From the NCBI RefSeq assembly GCF_000420145.1, contig NZ_ATUJ01000002.1, positions 62,001 to 126,000 of the forward strand: a DNA stretch of 64,000 nucleotides. The letters run 5' to 3'. How positions within the stretch are numbered: position 1 is the stretch's first letter; each line of letters opens with the position of its first letter. The notes under the pieces are model-generated. The model made no database searches, was not told the origin of the DNA, and was given only the letters and a program-made list of their open reading frames with translations. This document shows, one piece after another, positions 55,996-64,000 of the stretch. This DNA comes from Paracoccus zeaxanthinifaciens ATCC 21588 (GTDB lineage Bacteria; Pseudomonadota; Alphaproteobacteria; Rhodobacterales; Rhodobacteraceae). Both the position numbers and the translations under genes were made by a program.

Positions 55996-56634
55996 ATGCT
56001 GGATCGCGACGACAACTATGCGGGCGTCTATGACCGGCGGGTCGGGTTCGGGCAACGGCCCGCCCTGCTGATGGTCGATTTCGCCCATGCCTATTACGAT
56101 CCGGAATGCCCGCTGTTCGGCGGCGAGGGCTGTCGCACGGCCCTTGCCGCGGCGCTGCGCCTTCGGCAGGCCGCGAAGGCGGCGGGCGTGCCCGTGATCC
56201 TGACGCGCGTCGGATACCACCCGACCGGCGTCGATGGCGGCAGGTTCTTCGAGAAGGCCGCCCCCCTGACGGCCTTCCTGCCCGGTCGCGCGACGGCCGA
56301 ATTCGCCGACGGCCTGGTCCCGGACGCGGACGACATCGTGGTGACCAAGCAATACCCCTCGGCCTTCTTCGGCACATCGCTTGCGGCGATGCTGACCACC
56401 CTGGGCTGCGACAGCGTCCTGCTGACGGGCCTGACCACCTCGGGCTGCGTGCGCGCAAGCTGCGTGGATGCCATGAGCCACGGCTTCCGCACCATCGTGG
56501 TCGGCCCCGCCTGCGGCGACCGCCACGATGCCCCGCACGAGGCCAACCTGTTCGACATGAACGCGAAATATGCCGACGTGGTCGATCTGGCCCCCGCGCT
56601 GGCCCATCTGGAGGGTCTGCGCGCCACCGCATGA
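55996..56634 (+). CDS. Isochorismatase-family amidohydrolase, N-carbamoylsarcosine amidase-like
   Basis: 212-residue cysteine hydrolase. The catalytic triad is Asp in LLMVDFAHAYYD near residue 21, Lys in VVTKQYPSAFFGTSL near 118 and nucleophile Cys in TTSGCVRASCVDAM near 155. This matches N-carbamoylsarcosine amidase and maleamate amidase more than E. coli RutB. Following a RutA-like oxygenase, it may cleave the ureido or amide bond of the opened ring, in place of RutB (inference). AAAGGA lies 7 bases before ATG 55996. Confidence 0.85.
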   Translation: MLDRDDNYAGVYDRRVGFGQRPALLMVDFAHAYYDPECPLFGGEGCRTALAAALRLRQAAKAAGVPVILTRVGYHPTGVDGGRFFEKAAPLTAFLPGRATAEFADGLVPDADDIVVTKQYPSAFFGTSLAAMLTTLGCDSVLLTGLTTSGCVRASCVDAMSHGFRTIVVGPACGDRHDAPHEANLFDMNAKYADVVDLAPALAHLEGLRATA

Positions 56635-56643
56635 CGGTGGCGC
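56621..56643. terminator. Hairpin at the convergent 3-prime ends
   Basis: GCGCCACCG (56621-56629), loop CATGA, CGGTGGCGC (56635-56643): a perfect 9-bp stem covering the hydrolase stop codon and sitting between convergent genes. It has no T-run, so termination is plausible but unproven. Confidence 0.45.
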
Positions 56644-56650
56644 CCATCCC

Positions 56651-58039
56651 TCAGTCGAAGCGCGGCCAGGTCGTGATCGGGCCGCGCAATTCCTCATAGA
56701 CGCGGGCAAGGCCCATCACCGTCAGGTCGCCAAAGCGCGGTGCGACGATCTGCAGCCCGATGGGCATGCCATTGGCCGCAAAGCCGCAATTGATCGAACA
56801 GGCCGGCTGTTCGCCCATGTTCCAGGGCACGGTGAAGCAGATATGCTCGAACGGGCGGGCGGGGTCGTTGGTGGGCGAGGCCCAATCCGCCGGATAGCTG
56901 ACATTGGGATTGACCGGAGAGATGATCGCATCGACCTGCCGGAACGCCTCGGCGGTGGCGCGGCGCATGGCGAAGGTCTGGTCGAACCCCTGCGCCACCC
57001 TGATGGGCGACGCGTCCGCCCCCGCCTCGGCCCATTCGCGGATATAGGGCAGGATGCGGGCGCGGGCCTCGGGGCGCAGCGCCTCCATCATGCCCCAGAA
57101 GCGCGCGCGCCATGCGATGTCCAGCCCGTCCAGCATCTCGCGGGTCAGGACGGGGGCGACGGGGACGATGGTGGCGCCCATCCCCTCGAAGGCGCGGGCG
57201 GCATCGGACAGGGCGGCGACCACCTCGGGTTCGGGATCGATGCCGCAGCCAGCATCCATCATCAGCCCGATCCGCATGCCGCGCGGATCGACGCGCGCGC
57301 CGTCCCAGTCCAGCACCTCGGGGGGAAGCGATGTCGCGTCGCGCCAGTCCGGGCGCGACAGGGTCGGCATCATCAGCGCCGCATCGTCCACGGTGGGCGT
57401 CATCGGCCCCGCGCAGCGCCCGGTATAGTAGGGGTCGATGGGGATCCGCCCGTGCGAGGGCTTGAACCCGAACAGCCCCGTCCAGCCCGCGGGCAGCCGC
57501 ACCGATCCGCCGATATCCGTGCCGACATGCAGCGGACCGTATCCCGCCGCCCCCGCCGAGGCCGCCCCCGCCGAGGAACCGCCCGGGTTCTCGGTCAGCT
57601 TCCACGGGTTCAGCGACAGCTGGTGAAAGGTGGACAAGCCCGATGACAGCATCCCGTAATCCGGGCAGGTCGTCTTGGCGAAGATCACCGCGCCGTCCTC
57701 TCGTAGCCTGGCGGCGGTGGGCGCGTCCTCGGGGGCGGGCACAAGGTCGATGGCGGCGGTGCCCATGGGGACCGGCTCTCCCTTCGTGGCGATCAGTTCC
57801 TTGACGGTGACGGGCATCCCGTCCAGCCGTCCAAGGGGGCTGGAGGCCATGTAACGCGCCTCGGATGCGCGGGCATCGTCCAGCGCGCGTTCGGGCGCGA
57901 AGGCATAGAGCGCGCCGACCTTCGGCTCGCTCGCCTCGACGCGGGCGATCAGGGCGGTCATGTATTCGACGGGCGAAAGGCTGCGGTCGGCGAATGCGGC
58001 AAGCACGCGCCGGGCGGTCAGGTCGAGGATATCGGACAT
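56651..58039 (-). CDS. Amidase signature family hydrolase, in the dipeptide-type ABC operon
   Basis: 462 residues. Motifs are Lys in GMPVTVKELIATKG near residue 80, PGGSSAGAASAGAAGYG near 152 and GTDIGGSVRLPAGWTGLFG near 173. It lies 27 bases after the last gene of the dipeptide-type importer and is likely co-transcribed with it, so the imported solute may be an amide or N-acyl compound rather than a peptide. It converges on the RutA-like operon and is a third amidase lineage in the window. Confidence 0.87.
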   Translation of the reverse strand: MSDILDLTARRVLAAFADRSLSPVEYMTALIARVEASEPKVGALYAFAPERALDDARASEARYMASSPLGRLDGMPVTVKELIATKGEPVPMGTAAIDLVPAPEDAPTAARLREDGAVIFAKTTCPDYGMLSSGLSTFHQLSLNPWKLTENPGGSSAGAASAGAAGYGPLHVGTDIGGSVRLPAGWTGLFGFKPSHGRIPIDPYYTGRCAGPMTPTVDDAALMMPTLSRPDWRDATSLPPEVLDWDGARVDPRGMRIGLMMDAGCGIDPEPEVVAALSDAARAFEGMGATIVPVAPVLTREMLDGLDIAWRARFWGMMEALRPEARARILPYIREWAEAGADASPIRVAQGFDQTFAMRRATAEAFRQVDAIISPVNPNVSYPADWASPTNDPARPFEHICFTVPWNMGEQPACSINCGFAANGMPIGLQIVAPRFGDLTVMGLARVYEELRGPITTWPRFD

Positions 58040-58066
58040 CGGTCTTCTTTCGCCTTCGGGTTGGGA

Positions 58067-58867
58067 TCAGACGGGCGCGCGGTTCCGGCGCCCGATCACG
58101 TTCAGCATCGGTTCGGCCGCAAGCAGCCTGCGGGTATAGTCCTGTCGCGGGTGGTCCAGCACCTGCCGTGCGGGGCCGGTCTCGACCAGGCGGCCATCCT
58201 GCATGACGGCGACCTCGTCGCAGATCTCGTCCACGACGCCGATATTGTGGGTGATGAACAGCACGCTGATGCCGTGTTCGTCGCGCAGCCGCAGGATCAG
58301 CTCCAGGATCTGCTTCTGCACCGTCAGATCCAGCGCCGAGGTGGCCTCGTCCGCGACCAGCAGTCGCGGCTTCGTGATCAGCGCGCGGGCAATCGCGATG
58401 CGCTGGCGCTGACCGCCCGAGAATTCGTGCGGAAAGCGGTCGGCATCGGCGGCGGCAAGGCCCACATCCTCCAGAAGCCCCGCGACCAGGTCGCGACGCG
58501 CGGCACCCTTCGGGGCGGCCGGGTCAAGATGCAGCGGCTCGGCCACGATGCGACCCACGGCATGGCGCGGGTCCAGCGATCCATAGGGGTCCTGGAACAC
58601 CATCTGGAAATGCCGCCGCGCCTGCCGCAGCGCCCGCGGGGGCAGCGCGAACAGGTCCTGCCCGTCGATCACGACCCGCCCCGCGGTCGGGCGGTCCAGC
58701 GCCATGACCAGCTTGGCAAGGGTGGACTTGCCCGACCCGCTCTCGCCCACGACGCCGAGGATGCGGCCCTGTTCCAGCGACAGCGACACGTCGTCCAGCG
58801 CGCGCACATGGCCCTGCCCCAGCTGGAAGTCGCGCGACAGGTTCTCGACCCGCAGGATCTCAGCCAT
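58067..58867 (-). CDS. Dipeptide/oligopeptide-type ABC transporter ATPase, DppF/OppF-like
   Basis: 266 residues: Walker A GESGSGKST near residue 42, the OppF-type QMVFQDPYGSLDPR near 90, signature FSGGQRQRIAIARAL and Walker B LLVADEATSALD. The C-terminal part keeps only a short RNRAPV tail beyond the family TRRLL region. I chose ATG 58867 (MAEILRVENL). It overlaps the DppD-like gene by 8 bases. Confidence 0.9.
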   Translation of the reverse strand: MAEILRVENLSRDFQLGQGHVRALDDVSLSLEQGRILGVVGESGSGKSTLAKLVMALDRPTAGRVVIDGQDLFALPPRALRQARRHFQMVFQDPYGSLDPRHAVGRIVAEPLHLDPAAPKGAARRDLVAGLLEDVGLAAADADRFPHEFSGGQRQRIAIARALITKPRLLVADEATSALDLTVQKQILELILRLRDEHGISVLFITHNIGVVDEICDEVAVMQDGRLVETGPARQVLDHPRQDYTRRLLAAEPMLNVIGRRNRAPV

Positions 58868-59669
58868 GGGGGGCCTCCAGCGATGCACGCACGCGGCGCG
58901 GCATGGCCGCGATCAGCTTGCGGGTGTAATCATGGGCGGGACGGCGCAGGACGGCCTCGGTCTCGCCCTCTTCCATGCGGTCGCCGCGATACATGACCAG
59001 CGTGCGGTCCGCGATCCGCGCGATCACCCCCAGGTCATGAGAGATCAGCATCAGCGAGATCCCCAGTTCCGTCACCAGGTCGTCGAGGATGTCCAGAACC
59101 TCGGCCTGCACCGTCACGTCCAGCGCGGTGGTGGGCTCGTCCGCGATCAGCAGGTCGGGCTTCAGCGCAAGGGCGATGGCGATGCCCACGCGCTGGCGCT
59201 GCCCGCCCGACATCTGGTGCGGAAAGCTGTCGATGCGTTCGGATGCCCGGGGGATGCGCACCATCTCCAGCAGGCGCAGCGCCTCGGCGCGGGCATCGGC
59301 GCGGGGCATGCCCTGCGTGATGCGCAGCCCCTCGGCGATCTGGTCGCCGACGCGCATGGCGGGGTTCAGCGCGGTCATCGGTTCCTGGAAGATCATGCCG
59401 ATCCGCCGCCCCCTGATGCCGCACAGCTGGCGCTCGGACATGGCCAGCACGTCCTGCCCGTCCAGCAGTACCTGCCCGCTGGCCGTCGCGCTGCGGGGCA
59501 GCAGGCCCATCACCGCCAGCGACAGCACCGATTTTCCCGATCCGCTTTCGCCCACGATACCAAGGGTCCGACCTTTGGGCAGATCCAGGTCGATGCCGTG
59601 CAGCACCTCGGCCGCGGGGCCGCGTTCGCGCGCGAAGGACACGCGCAGATCCCTGATCGACAGCATCAT
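58860..59669 (-). CDS. Dipeptide/oligopeptide-type ABC transporter ATPase, DppD-like
   Basis: 269 residues: Walker A GESGSGKSV near residue 42, MIFQEPMTALNP near 92, signature MSGGQRQRVGIAIAL and Walker B LLIADEPTTALDV. Unlike full-length DppD (about 325) it ends soon after the HDYTRKLIAAMPR region and lacks the usual C-terminal Cys-rich segment. The start (ATG 59669 or 59666) overlaps the permease stop. Confidence 0.9.
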   Translation of the reverse strand: MMLSIRDLRVSFARERGPAAEVLHGIDLDLPKGRTLGIVGESGSGKSVLSLAVMGLLPRSATASGQVLLDGQDVLAMSERQLCGIRGRRIGMIFQEPMTALNPAMRVGDQIAEGLRITQGMPRADARAEALRLLEMVRIPRASERIDSFPHQMSGGQRQRVGIAIALALKPDLLIADEPTTALDVTVQAEVLDILDDLVTELGISLMLISHDLGVIARIADRTLVMYRGDRMEEGETEAVLRRPAHDYTRKLIAAMPRRVRASLEAPHG

Positions 59670-60480
59670 GACGCCTGCCTCCGCCTTGGGTCGGTCAGAT
59701 CGCGCAGCCCGTCGCCCAGCAGGTTCAGGCCCAGCACGGCGATCGCGATGGCCAGCCCCGGTGCCAGCACCAGGTGCGGCGCGCCCGAGATGTAGGTCTG
59801 CGCATCGGCCAGCATCCGCCCCCAGCTGGGCGTCGGCGGCGCGACCCCCATGCCAAGGAAGGACAGCCCTGCCTCGGACAGGATGCCGAGACCCGTCTGG
59901 ATCGCCAGCTGCACGATGATCTGCGCCTGGATGTTCGGGATGACGTGCTGGACCGTGATAAGTGCCTGCCCCTTGCCCGCCATCCGCGCGGCCTGCACGA
60001 AGTCGCGCGCCCAGATCTGCATCGCCGCCGCCCGCGAGATGCGCGCGAAGACGGGCACCATGAAGACGCCGATGGCGGTGATCGAGGTCAGCGCCCCCGG
60101 CCCCATCAGCGCGCCCAGCAGGATCGCCGACAGGATCGGCGGAAACGAGAACAGCACCCCGTTCGCGGCCATCAGCACCCGCTCGACCGTGCCGCCACGC
60201 GCGGCGGCGGTGACGCCCAGCAGCGTGCCCACCGCGCCGCCCAGGATCGTCGCCGTGAGGGCCACGCCAAGCGATGTCCATGCCCCAGCCATCACGATCG
60301 AGAACACGTCCCGCCCGATCTGGTCGGCACCCAGCAGCCCGGCCTCGCCCGGACCCTTCAGGCGGTTCAGCACGTTCATCGCGGTCGGGTCGGCAGGCGT
60401 CCACACCCGGCTGAGAAGCGCCGCGCCCAGCAGCAGCGCCGTGATCGCGCCGCCGATGACAAGGGAAACCGGAAGCCGCC

Positions 60481-60484
<4 letters not shown>
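59666..60484 (-). CDS. Dipeptide/oligopeptide-type ABC transporter permease, DppC-like
   Basis: 272 residues with five to six membrane spans. It has the DppC landmark GADQIGRDVFSIVMAGAWTSLGVAL near residue 52, the EAA loop FVQAARMAGKGQALITVQHVIPN near 165 and SEAGLSFLGMGVAPPTPSWGRML near 205. It overlaps both neighbours by ATGA-type junctions. Confidence 0.92.
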
Positions 60485-61437
<953 letters not shown>

Positions 61438-61452
61438 CGGTTCCCGTATCGC

Positions 61453-62949
61453 TCAGCGGTCGGTCCAGCGGACGTCCGTCATGTCGTTCGAGGGAACGGG
61501 GCCGTTCTCCCACACGCCCTCCAGCCCGGCATCCCAGACCGCCAGGCGCGGCTCGGAATACAGGAACAGCGCGGGCAGGTCGCGCGCCACGATGCGCTGT
61601 GCCCGGGCATAGCCTTCGGCGCGGTCCTCGGGGGTGGATGCGGTCGCGATGGCCGACATCGTCTCGCGGAACTCGGGGTTGTCATAGTTGAAGTAGTAGG
61701 GATCGCGGGCATAGATGTTGATGTCCAGCGGTTCGGCATGGCCGATGATGGTCATGTCGTAATTCGTGTCCTGGAACACGTCCTGGATCCATGCCGCCGG
61801 AAAATCCGAGCTTTCGATATTCGCCGTCACCCCGATCTGGGCGAAGAACGCCTGCATGATCTCGGCCGAGCGTTGGGCATAGGCGCGGTTCGGCACCTTG
61901 AAGGTGAATTCGAACCCGTCGGGATGGCCCGCCTCGGCCAGCAGCGCCTTGGCGGCCTCGGGGTCGAAGCCGTATTCGCCGGTCATGTCCACGTAGAAGG
62001 GCGAGCCGGGCGCGAAATGCGACCCGATGGGCGTGCCGTGGCCGGATTTCACCGCCTCGATCAGCACGTCGCGGTCGATGGCGTGCATCAGGGCCTGCCG
62101 CACGCGGATGTCGTCGAAGGGCGGGCGTTCGGCATTCATGCCCGCGACGACCTCCATCTCTCCGGTGCCCTCGTGGGTGGCGAAGGCCGCGTCGCTTGCG
62201 AACTGGTCGTACAGCTCGGGCGCCGAGAACTCGGCCACGACCTGCACCTGCCCCGATTTCAGCGCGGCCACCTGCGCCTGCGGGTCCGAGATGAAGCGCG
62301 CCACGATGCGGTCCAGCGCGGGCTTCTCGCCCCAGTATCCGTCCCATGCGGACATGATCGCGCGGTCGCCCTTGCGCCATTCGTCCAGCTTGAAGGGACC
62401 TGTGCCGACCGGCGCGGTGCCGTTGGTATCCGCCGATGACGGCTCGACCATCACGGCGGCGGGAAAGCCCAGCCAGTAGATCAGGTCCGAGGACGGCGCC
62501 GACAGCGTCAGCACCAGCGTCGAGGGATCGGGCGCCTCGATCCCTTCGATCGCGGCGTAAAGCGCCTTCTGGCCGTTCGTCGACTCCTCGGCCAGGATGC
62601 GTTCCAGCGTGAATTTCGCGGTCGCGCTGTCGAAGGGCACGCCGTTCTGGAAGGCGACCCCCTCGCGCAGCGTGAAGCTGTAGGTCAGGCCGTCATCCGA
62701 CACCTGCCATTCGGTCGCAAGCTGCGGCTGGACCTGGCCGTCGCGGTCGATGGCGACCAGCCCCTCGAAGACGTTCTGCCAGGTGACCTGCCCCGCCGCC
62801 ACGGGCGAGCTGACCGTGGGGTCCAGGCCCGCCGGTTCGACCGACTGCACGAAGCTGACCTCGTTCGCGGCAAGGGCCGCGACGGGGGCGGCGGCGATCA
62901 GCGCGGCGGCGGATGCCGTCATGGCAAGGGCGCGAAGGGGCATGTTCAT
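61453..62949 (-). CDS. Dipeptide/oligopeptide-type ABC transporter substrate-binding protein
   Basis: 498 residues, DppA/OppA (SBP_bac_5) family, with a signal peptide (MNMPLRALAMTASAAALIAA, cut near ALAAN). Seen are LDPTVSSPVAAGQVTWQNVFEGLV near residue 42, the family signature around PVGTGPFKLDEWRKGD near 190 and RQALMHAIDRDVLIEAV near 285. First gene of the importer operon. AGGGA, 7 bases upstream, sets ATG 62949; an ATG two codons on is also possible. The ligand is not fixed by sequence. Confidence 0.92.
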   Translation of the reverse strand: MNMPLRALAMTASAAALIAAAPVAALAANEVSFVQSVEPAGLDPTVSSPVAAGQVTWQNVFEGLVAIDRDGQVQPQLATEWQVSDDGLTYSFTLREGVAFQNGVPFDSATAKFTLERILAEESTNGQKALYAAIEGIEAPDPSTLVLTLSAPSSDLIYWLGFPAAVMVEPSSADTNGTAPVGTGPFKLDEWRKGDRAIMSAWDGYWGEKPALDRIVARFISDPQAQVAALKSGQVQVVAEFSAPELYDQFASDAAFATHEGTGEMEVVAGMNAERPPFDDIRVRQALMHAIDRDVLIEAVKSGHGTPIGSHFAPGSPFYVDMTGEYGFDPEAAKALLAEAGHPDGFEFTFKVPNRAYAQRSAEIMQAFFAQIGVTANIESSDFPAAWIQDVFQDTNYDMTIIGHAEPLDINIYARDPYYFNYDNPEFRETMSAIATASTPEDRAEGYARAQRIVARDLPALFLYSEPRLAVWDAGLEGVWENGPVPSNDMTDVRWTDR

Positions 62950-63019
62950 GGCGGATCCCTGTCCTTGGATTGCTTGGCCGCGACGCGGGGCGGCGCAGCG
63001 GGTGATGCGTTCATGTGCA

Positions 63020-63041
63020 CATCTTATGCGCTGATAAGATG
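63020..63041. promoter_or_regulatory. Inverted repeat, candidate LysR box for the dipeptide-type operon
   Basis: CATCTTAT-GCGCTG-ATAAGATG, perfect 8-bp arms, in the region between the binding-protein gene and the divergent LysR gene. The centre fits T-N11-A. It lies 70 bases before the importer start, a usual place for LysR-type control. Confidence 0.6.
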
Positions 63042-63082
63042 GCAGTTCCAGTGACTTGAAAAGCGAAAGATGCGTGGCACCG

Positions 63083-63101
63083 TGCAACGCAAATCGTTGC
63101 A
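63083..63101. promoter_or_regulatory. Second inverted repeat just before the LysR start
   Basis: TGCAACG-CAAAT-CGTTGCA, perfect 7-bp arms, ending 13 bases before GTG 63115. It would be coding if the ATG at 63070 were the start, which is one reason to prefer the GTG. Possible autoregulatory site. Confidence 0.4.
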
Positions 63102-63114
63102 GCGGGGATGGCGC

Positions 63115-64000
63115 GTGGATCGGCAGACAATCGAACTGTTCCAGGAACTGGCGCGGACAGGGTCCATCCGGCAGACCGCCGACACGGTGGGCATGTCGCC
63201 CACCGCCGTGACCCGGCAGCTGGACAAGCTGGAGCGCACCTTCGGATCGCCGCTGGTCGAACGCACCCCGCGCGGCGTCCGCCTGACCGCCGCGGGCGAG
63301 CTGTTGGCCGCCAGAAGCCGCGACATCGGGCGCGAGCTGGCCCTGACACGGCAGATGATCGACGACCTGAAGGGGCTGCGGCGGGGCCATGTCTCGATCC
63401 ATGTGAATGGCGCGGCGATCAGCTCGATCCTGGGGCCCGCGCTGTCGGAATTCGCCGCGCTGCATCCCGGCATCTCGGTCGAGGTCACGGTCACCTCGGC
63501 CCAGGGGGCGCTGGATGCGGCGGCGACCGGGCGGACCGACCTGATCGTGACCATGTTCGCGCCGCCCGACACGCGCATCGTCATCCGACACCGGCGGCCC
63601 GTCATGCACGAACCGATCATGGCGCCCGACCACCCGCTTGCGGCATCGCAGGTCGTCACCCTGCCCCAGATCGCGGGCGCGCGCCTTGCCCTGCCCGATC
63701 GCGGCTTCGGCGTGCGGCGGGCCTTCGACCAGCGGATGCGGGCGCAGGGGCTGGACGGGTTCGAGGCCGCCTTCACCACCTCGTCGATGGAACTGCAGAA
63801 GGAGCTGGCGCGGCGCGGATCGGCGGTGCTGATCCTGCCCCGCATGGCCGTCGCCCGAGAGATCGCGGATGGCAGTCTTGTCGCGCGCCCCTTCGAGCCG
63901 CGCGCCCGGATCGAGACCCTGCTGGAGCTGGGCCATTCCATCGCCCATCACCAGAGCCTGGCGGCACGGCGGCTGCTGGACTTCCTCGAAACCTTCCTGC
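63115..64000 (+). CDS. LysR-family transcriptional regulator (partial at the window end)
   Basis: The frame is open to the last base, so the C-terminus is missing; 295 codons are seen, close to full LysR length. Helix-turn-helix: TIELFQELARTGSIRQTADTVG and PTAVTRQLDKLERTFG. The effector domain starts near residue 90 (RRGHVSIHVNGAAIS). I prefer GTG 63115 (Met-Asp-Arg-Gln), which gives the usual LysR N-terminus with GGGGA 7 bases upstream; an ATG at 63070 would add 15 odd residues. It is divergent from the dipeptide-type importer operon and probably regulates it. Confidence 0.85.
   Translation, partial: MDRQTIELFQELARTGSIRQTADTVGMSPTAVTRQLDKLERTFGSPLVERTPRGVRLTAAGELLAARSRDIGRELALTRQMIDDLKGLRRGHVSIHVNGAAISSILGPALSEFAALHPGISVEVTVTSAQGALDAAATGRTDLIVTMFAPPDTRIVIRHRRPVMHEPIMAPDHPLAASQVVTLPQIAGARLALPDRGFGVRRAFDQRMRAQGLDGFEAAFTTSSMELQKELARRGSAVLILPRMAVAREIADGSLVARPFEPRARIETLLELGHSIAHHQSLAARRLLDFLETFL

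Noticed and set aside
55996..56634. Naming the hydrolase rutB
   Set aside because: The text around TTSGC and KQYPSAFFGTS is that of carbamoylsarcosine/maleamate amidases, not E. coli RutB.

Overview
The window is GC-rich (roughly two thirds G+C by eye), densely coded, and looks like an alphaproteobacterium of the Rhodobacterales, most like Paracoccus or a close relative. The reasons are the nas/nrt gene set with a NasT-NasS regulator pair, tauABC with a MocR-type TauR, several TRAP and ABC uptake systems, and strings of ATGA stop/start overlaps. That placement is inference from gene content and style. I see no rRNA, tRNA, CRISPR array, transposase or phage gene. No gene-free stretch exceeds 300 bases; the longest gaps (22586-22863, 9572-9844, 41929-42178) are promoter or leader regions annotated below.

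Layout. (1) 77-11598, minus strand: nitrate assimilation. NasT (ANTAR antiterminator) and NasS (sensor) are followed by a leader with two hexaloop hairpins and an overlapping terminator, then nrtA, nrtB, a double-ATPase nrtC/D, nirB, nirD and nasA. (2) 11714-17084, plus: a LysR regulator, a DUF1445 protein, a TRAP transporter (DctPQM type) and a DUF2848 protein, probably uptake and catabolism of an unknown acid. (3) 17194-25786: taurine. An aldehyde dehydrogenase and a TauE/SafE exporter converge on tauABC; taurine-pyruvate aminotransferase and TauR lie beyond. The same pair of direct repeats stands before the aldehyde dehydrogenase and before the aminotransferase, which suggests taurine nitrogen is taken and the carbon-sulfur part leaves as sulfoacetate. 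(4) 25787-32886: a LacI regulator with two identical palindromic operators, a DUF1989-GcvT fusion enzyme and a betaine-type ABC importer. (5) 32971-41928, minus: an XRE-cupin regulator heads an operon of two FAD/GcvT-type methylglycine dehydrogenases, etfB, etfA, folD and purU, that is, N-demethylation with electron transfer to ETF and C1 recycling. (6) 42179-45952: GabT, an agmatinase-family ureohydrolase and a PuuB-like oxidase. (7) 45956-56634: a GntR-centred regulon with repeated GTCCGGAC palindromes. It controls an MFS carrier, a ribose-type ABC importer, a 61-residue protein and two amidases on one strand, and a RutA-like flavin monooxygenase with a carbamoylsarcosine-amidase-like hydrolase on the other. 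(8) 56651-64000: a third amidase in an operon with a dipeptide-type ABC importer, and a divergent LysR gene cut by the window end.

Taken together the region is a scavenging block for nitrogen (nitrate, taurine, methylated glycines or betaines, guanidino and amide compounds, possibly pyrimidines), with a separate local regulator for nearly every block. The least understood and most interesting parts are the GntR/RutA-like amide regulon, the DUF1989-GcvT fusion with its importer, and the TauR-linked aldehyde dehydrogenase/exporter pair.
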